Below, piece after piece: positions 25,903 to 35,261 of a stretch of DNA of 48,293 nt. The stretch lies in contig JAGWVL010000004.1 in the NCBI GenBank assembly GCA_018970885.1, positions 1 to 48,293 on the forward strand, written 5' to 3'. Under the pieces are notes generated by a model that saw only the letters and a list, made by a program, of their open reading frames with translations, did not search any database and was not told the DNA's origin. Position 1 is the stretch's first letter. Each line of letters opens with the position of its first letter. The DNA is from Actinomycetales bacterium. GTDB lineage: Bacteria > Actinomycetota > Actinomycetes > Nanopelagicales > Nanopelagicaceae. Made by a program: the position numbers and the translations under genes.

Positions 25903-26377
25903 TTCGGGTATTTCCCAGGGTATTGGGCTTGACCGACTCTAAATCCAAGAACTCAGCCACACCAGCATCGTAGGAACGTAGGAGCTCCTTATAGACCTCA
26001 GGCTCAACCGGTGTTCCCTCAATAACTTCAAAACCATGGCGACCAAAGAACTGCGTTTCAAAGGTTAAACAAAAAATTCGCTTCACACCGATTGCTTGTG
26101 CGCGATCAATAATGGAATTAAGGATCTGATGCCCCACACCTTGTCCACGTAGGTTTTCTGAAACGGCAACTGTGCGAACTTCAGCGAGATCTTCCCACAA
26201 CACGTGCAATGCGCCACAACCAACAACTTGATCACCTTCAATTGCAACTATGAACTCCTGAACGCTTTCATACAAAGTTACGGTTTCTTTTGACAGCAAA
26301 CGACCCTCTGGTGCATACGAATCAATTAATTGACGAATACCTTTAATGTCGCGGGTTTGTGCTGGACGAATTTGCAT
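25886..26377 (-). CDS. argA: amino-acid N-acetyltransferase (N-acetylglutamate synthase, Rv2747 type)
   Basis: A 163-residue GNAT protein of the short actinobacterial N-acetylglutamate synthase type, catalysing the first step of arginine synthesis. It resembles mycobacterial Rv2747 closely: VVGCGALHVLWEDLAEVRTVAV, the acetyl-CoA loop LRGQGVGHQI, LTFETQFFGRHGF, and the C-terminal SYDAGVAEFLDL followed by VKPNTLGNTRM. The gene starts three bases after lysS and so is in the same operon. In mycobacteria the slot between lysS and clpC is held by lsr2. Its last five codons are duplicated downstream. Confidence 0.88.
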   Translation of the reverse strand: MQIRPAQTRDIKGIRQLIDSYAPEGRLLSKETVTLYESVQEFIVAIEGDQVVGCGALHVLWEDLAEVRTVAVSENLRGQGVGHQILNSIIDRAQAIGVKRIFCLTFETQFFGRHGFEVIEGTPVEPEVYKELLRSYDAGVAEFLDLESVKPNTLGNTRMLKKL

Positions 26378-26380
26378 TGA

Positions 26381-27901
26381 TTAATCAATTTCAGGCTTAA
26401 CAAGTGGGAACAAAATGGTTTCGCGGATTCCAAGACCTGTTAGCGCCATCAGCAAACGATCAACACCCATTCCCATGCCACCAGTTGGTGGCATTGCAAA
26501 CTCCATCGCACGCAAGAAATCCTCATCAACCTGCATCGCTTCAAGATCACCCTTTGAACCTAGAGTTGCTTGTTCTACTAAACGTTCACGTTGAACAACT
26601 GGATCAATCAGTTCTGAATATCCTGTTGCAAGTTCAAATCCATCAATGTAGAGATCCCATTTTTCTGCAACACCCGGAAGTTCGCGGTGTGCACGAACAA
26701 GCGGAGAGGTATCAACTGGGAAGCCCATCACAAATGTTGGTTCAACCAGTAAATGGCGAGCGACATGCTCGAAGATCTCTTCTGCAAGCTTTCCGGTGAT
26801 CCACTTTGGATCAATTTTCATGCCTAACTTTTCAGCAATTTTCTTCAAATCTGCATACGGGGTAAGGGCTGTAACACTCTCGCCAATGCCATCTGAAATA
26901 GCGTCATACAAGGAGATTTGCTTCCACTGACCACCAAGGTCAGCTTGGCGACCATCATGGTGGGTAACAACATGTGAACCTGAAATTGCCAGCGCTGCGT
27001 TTTGCACAAGGGTGCGAGTTAAATCTGCGATCGACATCCAATCGCCGTAGGCCATGTAACTTTCAATCATCGCAAACTCAGGAGAGTGAGATGAATCTGC
27101 GCCTTCATTGCGGAAATTACGGTTGATCTCAAATACACGTTCTATTCCACCGACAACGCAACGCTTCAAGAAAAGCTCTGGCGCAATACGTAGGTAAAGA
27201 TCCATGTCATAGGCGTTTGAGAAAGATTTAAATGGGCGAGCAGCCGCACCACCATGCATAACCTGCAGCATTGGTGTTTCTACTTCAATAAAGTTTGCCT
27301 TATCAAATGTGTCACGCAATGACTTCATTACTGCAGGACGCAAACGTGCATTGCTGCGAGCTTCTGGGCGGACGATCAAATCTACATAACGCATGCGAAC
27401 GCGTGTTTCTTCAGACATTGGCTTGTGATCATTAGGCAAAGGACGCAATGACTTAGCTGCCAAAGTCCAAGAATTTGCCAAGATTGAAAGTTCGCCGCGC
27501 TTTGATGTGATTATCTCGCCAGTAATAGAAACAATGTCACCAAGATCAATATCCGATTTCCATGAATCGAGAACCTCTTGCCCGACCTTATCCAAAGACA
27601 ACATCGCTTGGAGCTCTGTTCCATCGCCTTCGCGAAGGGTTGCGAAACAAAGCTTTCCGGTATCGCGCTTAAAGATAATTCGACCTGTTAATGACTCAAC
27701 ATCACCTGTTGCTACATCGATTTCAAGAGCAACATACTTCTCGCGAACCTCTTTGAGTGATTTTGTGCGAGGCACAGCGACTGGATACGGCTCAATTTTG
27801 CGCTCCAATAATGATGCGCGTTTTTCACGTCGAATACGGAGCTGCTCAGGCAGATCCTCTTCCCCTTGCGGGCCATTGGAAGGCAAATTCTCTGTGCTCA
27901 T
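26381..27901 (-). CDS. lysS: lysyl-tRNA synthetase, class II (LysS)
   Basis: Cytosolic class II synthetase that charges tRNA-Lys. The 506 residues show an OB-fold anticodon domain (about 60-170, with LTGRIIFKRDTGKLCFATL), motif 1 around ARLRPAVMKSLRDTF, motif 2 RVFEINRNFRNEGADSSHSPEF, and motif 3 GMGMGVDRLLMALTG near the C-terminus. No mprF-like membrane extension is attached. A TAGACT box at 27911-27916 lies nine bases upstream of the ATG in the 20-base gap after coaX, so it may have its own promoter. argA follows three bases after the stop. Confidence 0.97.
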   Translation of the reverse strand: MSTENLPSNGPQGEEDLPEQLRIRREKRASLLERKIEPYPVAVPRTKSLKEVREKYVALEIDVATGDVESLTGRIIFKRDTGKLCFATLREGDGTELQAMLSLDKVGQEVLDSWKSDIDLGDIVSITGEIITSKRGELSILANSWTLAAKSLRPLPNDHKPMSEETRVRMRYVDLIVRPEARSNARLRPAVMKSLRDTFDKANFIEVETPMLQVMHGGAAARPFKSFSNAYDMDLYLRIAPELFLKRCVVGGIERVFEINRNFRNEGADSSHSPEFAMIESYMAYGDWMSIADLTRTLVQNAALAISGSHVVTHHDGRQADLGGQWKQISLYDAISDGIGESVTALTPYADLKKIAEKLGMKIDPKWITGKLAEEIFEHVARHLLVEPTFVMGFPVDTSPLVRAHRELPGVAEKWDLYIDGFELATGYSELIDPVVQRERLVEQATLGSKGDLEAMQVDEDFLRAMEFAMPPTGGMGMGVDRLLMALTGLGIRETILFPLVKPEID

Positions 27902-27910
27902 AGGTAATGA

Positions 27911-27916
27911 AGTCTA
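27911..27916 (-). promoter_or_regulatory. -10-like box TAGACT before lysS
   Basis: TAGACT lies nine bases before the lysS ATG on the minus strand, in the gap after coaX. A leader of only a few bases is expected. It would let lysS-argA be expressed apart from the tilS-coaX operon. Confidence 0.45.
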
Positions 27917-27921
27917 CCGAC

Positions 27922-28686
27922 TCATGCATTTCGTTCGTGAATTAGGCGAAGCCCAATCAGCGTCAAATCAGGCTCATGATGGTCGATAGTTTCTGAAACT
28001 CCGATAATCAATGGTGCTAATCCACCTGTAGCAATGACAGTTGGCTTTGTTGAATAACTTTCTAACAGCTCGGCGGTGATGCGATCTACCAATCCATCAA
28101 CTTGACCGGCAAATCCATAAATCGTTCCAGATTGCAGCGCCTCAACGGTGTTTTTACCAATCACATTCTTCGGCTTAATCAACTCAACTTTGCGAAGTTG
28201 TGCTGCACGTGAAGCGAGAGCATCAACTGAGATCTCGATTCCGGGTGCAAGTGCTCCACCTAAAAACTCTCCCTTTGGTGAAACAACATCAAGGTTTGTG
28301 GATGTTCCAAAGTCAACAACAATCGCAGGACCACCAAAGAGTGTGTGAGCGGCCAAGGTGTTAACAATGCGATCAGCACCGATCTCCTTTGGGTTATCTA
28401 CCAAAAGTGGCACACCTGTTTTGATCCCCGGCTCAACAATTGTGACTCGAACATCTGAAAAGTAATCAGCGATCATGGTGCGAAGTTCACGCAAGGTTGC
28501 AGGTACTGTCGAACAGACAGAGAGACCAGTTAAGTTGTATTCCTCAACTAGTTGGCGGTACTGCAGCCATAGCTCATCGGCTGTACTGCGAGGATCGGTC
28601 TTTACGCGCCACGATCTCACCATTTCCTTGTCATCAAAGATTCCTAGTACGGTATTTGTGTTTCCAACGTCAACAGTTAATAACAT
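27922..28686 (-). CDS. coaX: type III pantothenate kinase (CoaX)
   Basis: Phosphorylates pantothenate, the first step of CoA synthesis from vitamin B5. The 254-residue protein has the ASKHA phosphate motif MLLTVDVGNTNTVLGIF at the N-terminus, the pantothenate-site GADRIVNTLAAH, the second ATP motif VVDFGTSTNLDVV, and ATGGLAPL near the C-terminus. GGGGAG provides a ribosome site; the start lies two bases after the panC stop. PanC next door makes the substrate, so the pair is functionally linked. Confidence 0.95.
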   Translation of the reverse strand: MLLTVDVGNTNTVLGIFDDKEMVRSWRVKTDPRSTADELWLQYRQLVEEYNLTGLSVCSTVPATLRELRTMIADYFSDVRVTIVEPGIKTGVPLLVDNPKEIGADRIVNTLAAHTLFGGPAIVVDFGTSTNLDVVSPKGEFLGGALAPGIEISVDALASRAAQLRKVELIKPKNVIGKNTVEALQSGTIYGFAGQVDGLVDRITAELLESYSTKPTVIATGGLAPLIIGVSETIDHHEPDLTLIGLRLIHERNA

Positions 28687-28688
28687 CG

Positions 28689-29441
28689 TTATCTCCCCAC
28701 CATTTGCATGTTGTCTATTAGGCGAACACCTTCTACCCAGCCAGCAATAATTGCTCTGCGGTTTTCTGTACCGTCATTGGCAGGTGAAAAATCCTTTTCA
28801 TCGATAATCGTTGCGTAATCCTTTTCAAAACTTGGCTCAGTAGACAGGGTTGAGTTCAGTATCTCTTGAGCAATATCTACCGTTGGGGCTAACTTTGCTG
28901 CAGCGAGGGCTCGATGAATTACTAGTGCAATATCTCGCCCACGTTCACTTAATCGAACATTACGTGAAGAGATCGCTAAACCATCAAACTCTCGCACTGT
29001 AGGTACAGCAACAATCTCTACCTTGCTCTTCATAGCTTTGATAATTGTTAGTTGTTGGAAATCTTTTTCTCCAAAAACAGCCTTATCTGGCTTTGCGACT
29101 GCAAATAATCGATCTACAACAGTCACCACTCCATCAAAGTGACCCGGACGAGATGCACCTTCAAACATGTTTCCTAATGGACCTGCACTAAGAATCTTAA
29201 AGCCTTCTGGATAAAGATCTTCGTACTCTGGAAACCAGACTTCATTAGCTCCAGCAATAGTTGCGATTTCGATATCTCGTTGTGGTGTGCGGGGATACTT
29301 TTCTAAATCCTCTTTATTTTCAAACTGAAGTGGATTAACAAAGATACTGACGATGACATCTTTATCCAATGTGCGCGCACGTTTAATCAATGCTTGGTGG
29401 CCTTTATGCAAGGCGCCCATTGTTGGCACTAATACAGTCAA
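28689..29441 (-). CDS. panC: pantothenate synthetase (PanC), short N-terminus
   Basis: Joins pantoate and beta-alanine with ATP to give pantothenate. VPTMGALHKGH with the HxGH motif, FVNPLQF, GEKDFQQL, SSRNVRLS and the C-terminal pocket are all present, so the active site looks intact. The only usable start is a TTG giving MTVLVPTMGALHKGH; there is no ATG or GTG upstream before an in-frame TAA. The product has 250 residues, about 25-30 fewer than usual because the first helix (the 'ELR' segment) is missing. GGAG lies about nine bases upstream. panD, normally adjacent, is absent. Confidence 0.88.
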   Translation of the reverse strand: MTVLVPTMGALHKGHQALIKRARTLDKDVIVSIFVNPLQFENKEDLEKYPRTPQRDIEIATIAGANEVWFPEYEDLYPEGFKILSAGPLGNMFEGASRPGHFDGVVTVVDRLFAVAKPDKAVFGEKDFQQLTIIKAMKSKVEIVAVPTVREFDGLAISSRNVRLSERGRDIALVIHRALAAAKLAPTVDIAQEILNSTLSTEPSFEKDYATIIDEKDFSPANDGTENRRAIIAGWVEGVRLIDNMQMVGR

Positions 29442-29495
29442 TTCAGTGGCTCCAGTCCTTTCGGGGTACCGGGCGAGATACTGCGAACTTTACCG

Positions 29496-29945
29496 CTAAG
29501 CAGGCAATTGCTCCAAAAGTTCTTTTATCGGCCCATGCGTAAGCAGGATCGCATCAGGCTCAATCTCAAACCATGGTTGTAAAACAAAGCGACGTTCATG
29601 CGCACGGGGGTGTGGAAGTTGAAGTTCATCAGCCTTGCTGAGCAATCCACCGTACTGAATCAAATCCAAATCAATTGTTCGCGGACCCCACTGCACAACT
29701 CTTTCCCGGCCTAAACTCTTTTCAATTCCATGAAGCAGAGATAACAAATCCATAGCCGGAAGCTCGCTATTGATTATGCACACAGCATTTAAATAATCAG
29801 GTTGCTCTGGACCACCTACTGGTGTTGTTGAATAATATGAAGAAACGACTTTCACATCAGTTGCCTCGCGCAGTAGAGCAATGGCTAAATCTAGATTTTC
29901 TTGTGGATTGCCTAAATTGGCACCTAATGCAATTACAGCTTTCAT
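29496..29945 (-). CDS. folK: 2-amino-4-hydroxy-6-hydroxymethyldihydropteridine pyrophosphokinase (FolK)
   Basis: Transfers pyrophosphate from ATP to hydroxymethyl-dihydropterin in folate synthesis. The 149 residues carry the HPPK signature: ALGANLGNPQENL at the N-terminus, SSYYSTTPVGGPEQPDYLNAV, and the diagnostic VQWGPRTIDLDLIQYGG with both magnesium aspartates, then LPHPRAHERRFVL. Overlaps folB by four bases (ATGA). A 54-base gap with no gene separates it from panC. Confidence 0.96.
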   Translation of the reverse strand: MKAVIALGANLGNPQENLDLAIALLREATDVKVVSSYYSTTPVGGPEQPDYLNAVCIINSELPAMDLLSLLHGIEKSLGRERVVQWGPRTIDLDLIQYGGLLSKADELQLPHPRAHERRFVLQPWFEIEPDAILLTHGPIKELLEQLPA

Positions 29946-30304
29946 CGAACTCGTGTAACAACCACAGCTATATCTTTTAATTGGGCAGCAACTGGCGCTT
30001 GTGGTTTATGAACTGTCACAGAAACCTGCTGCACCTTTAAATGTTGATTCAAAACCCTTTCAGCGATTCTTCCTGCTAACTTTTCAATCAAGTTAACTGG
30101 ATTACTGGTTATCTCCTCGACAACAAGATCAGTTATCTCTGCATAATTGACAGTGTCTTCGATCGCATCTGAGTTAGAAGGCGCGGTTAAATCGATATCC
30201 AATGTCAGGTCAACAAAAAAGTCTTGTCCATCTTTTCGCTCATGATCGAAAACACCGTGGTACCCAAAGCCATGAATTCCAGTCAAAACAATTTGATCCT
30301 TCAT
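29942..30304 (-). CDS. folB: dihydroneopterin aldolase (FolB)
   Basis: Converts dihydroneopterin to hydroxymethyl-dihydropterin plus glycolaldehyde. The 120-residue length and motifs GIHGFGYHGVFDHERKDGQ, DTVNYAEITDLV, and LIEKLAGRIAERVL match the family, with the catalytic Lys in VTVHKPQAPV. Start and stop overlap folP and folK by four bases each (ATGA), so the three are tightly coupled. Confidence 0.95.
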   Translation of the reverse strand: MKDQIVLTGIHGFGYHGVFDHERKDGQDFFVDLTLDIDLTAPSNSDAIEDTVNYAEITDLVVEEITSNPVNLIEKLAGRIAERVLNQHLKVQQVSVTVHKPQAPVAAQLKDIAVVVTRVR

Positions 30305-31056
30305 GAGCTGAGCAACTCCTTATGTGGTTTCACGCTATGAACTCTAACCGCCCACACACCAGTTGTGCTAAGACGTTTTGTTAAATCAATTGTGGCTTGT
30401 TCTCTCTCATCTGGTGAGTCTCCACCTAAAAATCTCTTGCGAGATGCACCAACTAAGACTGGGTATCCAAGTTTAACAAAACGATCGATCGCATCAATGA
30501 TCGCCCAGTTATGTTCTGCCTCCTTAGCAAAACCAATACCTGGATCGATGATCAAATTATCTTTATGTATTCCTGAATCAAGAGCAGCATCAATCCGTTC
30601 AGTGAGCTCTGCAATCACATCATTAACAACATCACCATATATAGCCCTGGAATTCATGTCTTTTGACTGTCCTCGCCAATGCATTGCAACATAAGGAACT
30701 TTCAGATAAGCCGCCGTTTGTAACATTAAATCATCGGCTAATCCCCCGCTGACATCATTGATGATTGATGCACCCGCTTCAACTGCTGCTTCTGCTGTGC
30801 TTGCTCTCATCGTGTCAATGCTAATTTTTACACCGTACTTAGCTAATTCAGTAATAACAGGAATTGTGCGTGCAATCTCTTCTTTTTCACTAACTCGTTC
30901 TGCACCTGGTCGTGTTGATTCCCCGCCAACATCAATAATGTCGACACCTTCTGCCATCATTTCGATTCCGCGAGCTACCGCTGCTTGGAATTCATTATGT
31001 CTTCCACCATCGGCAAATGAATCTGGAGTTACATTCAAAATGCCCATGACCAACAT
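30301..31056 (-). CDS. folP: dihydropteroate synthase (FolP)
   Basis: Condenses hydroxymethyl-dihydropterin pyrophosphate with p-aminobenzoate; target of sulfonamides. The 251-residue TIM barrel begins GILNVTPDSFADGG, with IIDVGGESTRPGA, SIDTMRASTAEAAVEAGA, IINDVSGG, DPGIGFAK and the final ...RVHSVKPH. All catalytic motifs are intact. An internal ATG three codons downstream gives MGILNVTPDSF, a possible alternative start. Between folE and folB in the folate operon. Confidence 0.96.
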   Translation of the reverse strand: MLVMGILNVTPDSFADGGRHNEFQAAVARGIEMMAEGVDIIDVGGESTRPGAERVSEKEEIARTIPVITELAKYGVKISIDTMRASTAEAAVEAGASIINDVSGGLADDLMLQTAAYLKVPYVAMHWRGQSKDMNSRAIYGDVVNDVIAELTERIDAALDSGIHKDNLIIDPGIGFAKEAEHNWAIIDAIDRFVKLGYPVLVGASRKRFLGGDSPDEREQATIDLTKRLSTTGVWAVRVHSVKPHKELLSS

Positions 31057-31059
31057 GGA

Positions 31060-31641
31060 TTAGCCCTTAGTGATTAAGGAGATCGCTTCTGCACGAGTAG
31101 CAGGATTGTTTAATGCTCCACGCACCGCAGACGTGGTTGTGCGTGCGTGAGATTTCTTGACTCCACGCATCGACATACATAAGTGTTCGCAATCAATGAT
31201 CACAATAACGCCAAGGGGATCTAAGATCTCAACCATTGCATCTGCAATTTGCGTTGTTAATCGTTCTTGAACTTGAGGTCGCTTTGCATACAAATCAACC
31301 AAGCGAGCCAACTTTGAAAGGCCAGTGATCTTTCCACGTGGAATGTAGCCAATATGAGCAACACCATGGAATGGAGTTAAGTGGTGCTCGCAATGCGAAA
31401 AGACTTCGATATCTCGGACAATAACTAACTCTTCATGTCCAATATCAAAGGTTGTAGTCAAAACATCTTTAGGTGATTGCCACAAGCCTTCAAAATTTTC
31501 CTTCATGGCACGTGCTACTCGAGCTGGAGTTTCCCTCAAGCCTTCGCGATCAGGGTCCTCACCTAGGGCAAAAAGCAGTTCACGAACAGCTTTTTCTGCA
31601 CGTTGCTGGTCGTATGGACCAGAAGCGCGACCATCGCTCAT
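31060..31641 (-). CDS. folE: GTP cyclohydrolase I (FolE)
   Basis: First enzyme of folate synthesis, making dihydroneopterin triphosphate from GTP. The start at 31641 ([19 protein letters not shown]) is chosen because it lies seven bases after the ftsH stop; the longer frame would overlap ftsH by 68 bases and shows no homology. The 193 residues include [14 protein letters not shown], the zinc ligands in [19 protein letters not shown] and [13 protein letters not shown], and the GTP-binding [17 protein letters not shown]. Followed by folP after three bases. Confidence 0.94.
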   Translation of the reverse strand: MSDGRASGPYDQQRAEKAVRELLFALGEDPDREGLRETPARVARAMKENFEGLWQSPKDVLTTTFDIGHEELVIVRDIEVFSHCEHHLTPFHGVAHIGYIPRGKITGLSKLARLVDLYAKRPQVQERLTTQIADAMVEILDPLGVIVIIDCEHLCMSMRGVKKSHARTTTSAVRGALNNPATRAEAISLITKG

Positions 31642-31648
31642 CGTGATT

Positions 31649-33700
31649 TTATTTACCGTCACTTGCAGCCTTCCTGCGCCGAGCAGGCTTTTTCTCTTTA
31701 GCAACTGGTTCAACAACTAACCGTTCAGGAACATCAACTGGTGGCTGCTCTGAAGGAATACGGGTTGCAGAGCCTGTCCAGGCAGGACGCTTTGTAACTA
31801 ACTTAACCTTCTTGAAAATTTCTGCGATCTCTTCTTTGTTAAGGGTTTCCTTTTCAAGAAGTTGAATCACCATTTCATCAAGAATCTTTCGGTTAGCAAC
31901 CAAGATGTCAAAGGCTTCTTGATGTGCGTTCTCAATTAATGTGCGAATCTCACGATCGACAACTGCAGCGATGTTTTCGCTGTAATCGCGTTGATGTCCA
32001 TAATCGCGACCAAGGAAAGGTTCAGATGAACCACCACCTAGTTTGATAGCACCGACAGCCTCAGTCATTCCGTACTGAGTAACCATTGCACGTGCAAGAG
32101 CAGTTGCCTTTTCAATATCATTTGAGGCACCTGTTGATGGATCGTGAAAGATTAACTCTTCTGCGGCACGTCCACCCAATGAGTACGCCAATTGATCTAA
32201 CAACTGATTACGTGTTGTTGAGTACTTATCTTCATCTGGAAGAACCATTGTGTATCCCAGTGCGCGACCTCGAGGCATGATCGTGACTTTATGCACTGGA
32301 TCTGTATGTGGAAGCGCATGGGCAACAAGTGCGTGACCTGCTTCGTGATACGCGGTGACGCGACGCTCATCATCATTCATTAAGCGTGACTTCCGTTGTG
32401 GACCTGCCATGACGCGATCAATCGCTTCATCTAGTTCGATGTTGCCAATCGCCACCTTGTTATCACGTGCAGAAAGCAAAGCTGCTTCATTGAGAACATT
32501 TGCAAGATCAGCACCTGTAAAACCAGGTGTGCGACGAGCGTAATCAACTAGCTTTACCTCATCACCGAGTGGCTTACCCTTTGCGTGAACCTGCAAGATT
32601 GCTTCACGCCCTTTGAGATCTGGACGATCAACTGCGATCTGGCGATCAAATCGTCCTGGACGAAGCAAAGCCGGATCCAAAACATCTGGGCGATTAGTTG
32701 CAGCAATCAAAATAACCTTTGAGTTTTCCTCAAAGCCATCCATCTCAACAAGAAGTTGGTTAAGGGTTTGTTCACGCTCATCATGACCGCCTCCCATACC
32801 TGCACCACGTTGACGACCAACAGCATCAATTTCATCGATAAAGACAATCGCTGGTGCATTCTCTTTTGCTTGTGTAAAAAGGTCGCGCACACGGGCTGCG
32901 CCAACACCAACAAACATTTCAACAAAGTCAGAGCCAGAGATTGAATAAAAAGGAACTCCTGCTTCTCCAGCTACGGCGCGCGCTAAAAGAGTTTTTCCAG
33001 TTCCTGGAGGGCCAAATAACAAAACACCTTTAGGAATCTTGGCACCTAGCGGTGCGTACTTTTCTGGCTTAGCAAGGAAATCTTTAATCTCATCAAGTTC
33101 AGCAAGGGCTTCATCTGCACCTGCAACATCCTTAAATGTCGTCTTTGGAACATCATTATCCTGAAGTTTTGCGCGTGACTTTCCGAATTGGAAAACCTTA
33201 TTACCACCCTGTGCTTGACTCATCATCCAGAAAAACAAGAAACCGATCAGTAAGAAAGGAACTATTGAAAAGAGAAATGAAACAAGAATTGACTGGGATG
33301 GAACCTTTACATTCCACCCCTTAGATGGAGGATTTCCGGTAAGCGCGTCAACAATTGTTGGCTCTTGGCGAGCAACATAAAATGCTTCAACCTTTGAAGA
33401 GCCCTTAATGAGCGTGCCAGGGTTAAGAATCAAGCGAATCTTCTGATCTTTATCTACTAACTCAGCAGATTGAACTTGGGCCTTTGAAATCGCATCTAAC
33501 GCCTGGGAAGTTTCAATTTGTGTGTAACGATTTCCAGCTGATGAGATTTGTCCAAATACCGTAACTGCAAAAATTGCAGCAATGATCCAGAAAAGTGGTC
33601 CCCGAAATAGTCTTTGACTCTTAGTTGGAGATTTCTTCGAACTTTGCTTACTCGAAAAACTCTTCTTTACTGGCTTCTTGGGCTTTTGTACTTGTGACAT
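31649..33700 (-). CDS. ftsH: ATP-dependent zinc metalloprotease FtsH
   Basis: Membrane-anchored AAA+ protease for quality control of membrane and some cytosolic proteins. The 683 residues begin with a Lys-rich tail, then TM1 (about 35-53), an extracytoplasmic domain, TM2 (about 140-160), Walker A GPPGTGKT, Walker [13 protein letters not shown], the second region of homology [17 protein letters not shown], and the zinc motif HEAGH with downstream Asp. The C-terminus is Lys/Arg-rich. GGAG lies upstream of the ATG. In the operon after hpt and before folE, as in mycobacteria. Confidence 0.97.
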   Translation of the reverse strand: MSQVQKPKKPVKKSFSSKQSSKKSPTKSQRLFRGPLFWIIAAIFAVTVFGQISSAGNRYTQIETSQALDAISKAQVQSAELVDKDQKIRLILNPGTLIKGSSKVEAFYVARQEPTIVDALTGNPPSKGWNVKVPSQSILVSFLFSIVPFLLIGFLFFWMMSQAQGGNKVFQFGKSRAKLQDNDVPKTTFKDVAGADEALAELDEIKDFLAKPEKYAPLGAKIPKGVLLFGPPGTGKTLLARAVAGEAGVPFYSISGSDFVEMFVGVGAARVRDLFTQAKENAPAIVFIDEIDAVGRQRGAGMGGGHDEREQTLNQLLVEMDGFEENSKVILIAATNRPDVLDPALLRPGRFDRQIAVDRPDLKGREAILQVHAKGKPLGDEVKLVDYARRTPGFTGADLANVLNEAALLSARDNKVAIGNIELDEAIDRVMAGPQRKSRLMNDDERRVTAYHEAGHALVAHALPHTDPVHKVTIMPRGRALGYTMVLPDEDKYSTTRNQLLDQLAYSLGGRAAEELIFHDPSTGASNDIEKATALARAMVTQYGMTEAVGAIKLGGGSSEPFLGRDYGHQRDYSENIAAVVDREIRTLIENAHQEAFDILVANRKILDEMVIQLLEKETLNKEEIAEIFKKVKLVTKRPAWTGSATRIPSEQPPVDVPERLVVEPVAKEKKPARRRKAASDGK

Positions 33701-33718
33701 CTATGGAGACTCCAGTGG

Positions 33719-34270
33719 TTATTCGTACATGTGCTTAGCAAGCACACCAATAAATGGAAGGTTGCGATACTTCTCATCAAAGTCGAGTCCGTAACCAATT
33801 ACGAAATCCTTTGGAATATCAAAGCCGACGTACTTAACATCTACTTCAACCTTTGCAGCTTCTGGTTTACGCAGAATTGAAAGAATCTCAACTGAACCTA
33901 CGCCACGAGATTCAAGGTTTGCCTTAAGCCAGGAAAGAGTTAAACCAGAGTCAACGATGTCTTCAATAATCAAAACATTTCTGCCGGTGATGTCACGATC
34001 TAAATCCTTCAGAATTCGAACTACACCGCTGGACTTTGTTCCTGAACCGTAAGAAGAAACCGCCATCCAATCCATATCGATGTGGCGTTGTAATGCACGT
34101 GAAATATCTGCCACCGCCATGACCGCACCTTTAAGAACTCCAACAAGTAGCAGATCTTTACCCTCGTAATCTTTATCAATCTGTGCGGCAAGCTCTTTGA
34201 TACGTGCTTGCAACTGTTCCTCGGTCACGATTACGCGTTCGATGTCGCCCTTGACTGCCTCTAAGTCCAC
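33719..34270 (-). CDS. hpt: hypoxanthine phosphoribosyltransferase (Hpt)
   Basis: Purine salvage enzyme converting hypoxanthine or guanine plus PRPP to the nucleotide. The 183 residues show the LVGVLKGA loop, the SSYGSGTKSSGVVRI flexible loop, the PRPP motif NVLIIEDIVDSGLTL and the base-recognition VGFDIPKDFVIGYGLDFDEKYRNLP. The start is GTG with AGGGAG six bases upstream. Lies between tilS and ftsH, the widely conserved tilS-hpt-ftsH order. Confidence 0.96.
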   Translation of the reverse strand: MDLEAVKGDIERVIVTEEQLQARIKELAAQIDKDYEGKDLLLVGVLKGAVMAVADISRALQRHIDMDWMAVSSYGSGTKSSGVVRILKDLDRDITGRNVLIIEDIVDSGLTLSWLKANLESRGVGSVEILSILRKPEAAKVEVDVKYVGFDIPKDFVIGYGLDFDEKYRNLPFIGVLAKHMYE

Positions 34271-34278
34271 GGTTCTCC

Positions 34279-35241
34279 CTATGGTCGGTGCTGTGAGAGC
34301 GAAAGTCTGCCCGAAATCCGCTCAACCTTCACACCGCCCGGCAAATTGAGCGCACCTTGGCCACTCCAAGCGGTAATTAGCGCCTCAACCGCGCTCACAT
34401 GCTCCCACGAGACCATTCCGGCGGGTGCGCCGGCGGCGTAGATCGCCGCCCTGATCACTCGGGTTCTAACGGCTCGCGGGAGAGTTTCTAGATGAGCACA
34501 ATCCATATCTGAGAGGTCTAAATGTAACTCTTCACGTTTAGCCCAATGATCTAACGCATCGGCATCATCGCGTAATTGATGAGAACTGCGTGCAAGTGCT
34601 TCTGCAATTCCAGGACCAATACTTTTTTCCAAAACTGGCAGAACTTCATTTCGAACTCGAACCCTTGCAAACTCTGGATTCTCATTGTGTGGATCGTTCC
34701 AATAATTAAGTTTCAACTCTTGGCAATACTGTTGATTTTGTTCTCGCGTAATTTCAAGTAATGGTCGTACGTACAGTCCGTTGTGATGTGCCATTCCAGA
34801 AAGTGAACGTGTACCTGATCCTCGTGCTAATCCAAGTAAAACTGTCTCAGCTTGATCATCGCGAGTGTGTCCTAAAAATACCGCAACAGCATTTTTCTCT
34901 TTTGCAACTTCTTGAAGCGCTTGATAGCGAGCTTTACGTGCCGAAGCCTCTAAACCTTCTTTTAAATCAACATTAACTTTTTTAATCATGCAATCTAAAT
35001 CCATGAATTGCATTTGTGCTTTCACATTTTCAGCTTGCACCGCAGAATTTTCCTGCAGTTGATGATCCACTGTCACCCCAATAACAGTAATCACAAACTT
35101 TTTTGATTCAACTGATAGCGCATGTGCAAGAGCTAATGAATCTGCACCACCAGATACAGCAACAAGAACTGTGTCACCTGCTTCATACTTTTCAAGCCAG
35201 GTGCGTACAGCGTTTCTTACCGCTGGGACCGCTGTCGTCAT
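34279..35241 (-). CDS. tilS: tRNA(Ile)-lysidine synthase (TilS)
   Basis: Modifies C34 of the CAU-anticodon tRNA-Ile to lysidine so it reads AUA. The 320 residues carry the PP-loop VAVSGGADSLALAHAL near residue 26, GHTRDDQAETVLLGLARGSG, and RPLLEITREQ followed by NPEFARVRVRNEVLP. It is the short actinobacterial form with a reduced C-terminal domain. It heads the operon tilS-hpt-ftsH-fol-panC-coaX and probably starts leaderless from the box at 35248-35253. Confidence 0.93.
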   Translation of the reverse strand: MTTAVPAVRNAVRTWLEKYEAGDTVLVAVSGGADSLALAHALSVESKKFVITVIGVTVDHQLQENSAVQAENVKAQMQFMDLDCMIKKVNVDLKEGLEASARKARYQALQEVAKEKNAVAVFLGHTRDDQAETVLLGLARGSGTRSLSGMAHHNGLYVRPLLEITREQNQQYCQELKLNYWNDPHNENPEFARVRVRNEVLPVLEKSIGPGIAEALARSSHQLRDDADALDHWAKREELHLDLSDMDCAHLETLPRAVRTRVIRAAIYAAGAPAGMVSWEHVSAVEALITAWSGQGALNLPGGVKVERISGRLSLSQHRP

Positions 35242-35247
35242 GGCTTA

Positions 35248-35253
35248 ACAGTA
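35248..35253 (-). promoter_or_regulatory. leaderless -10 box TACTGT for the tilS operon
   Basis: On the minus strand TACTGT is followed by six bases and the ATG at 35241, within the 20-base gap after the NlpC/P60 gene. It should drive the nine-gene unit down to coaX. Confidence 0.65.
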
Positions 35254-35261
35254 CTGCTGCC

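Noticed and set aside
31642-31716. N-terminal extension of FolE overlapping ftsH
   Set aside because: It encodes residues unlike FolE; the ATG at 31641 lies just past the ftsH stop and gives the standard length.
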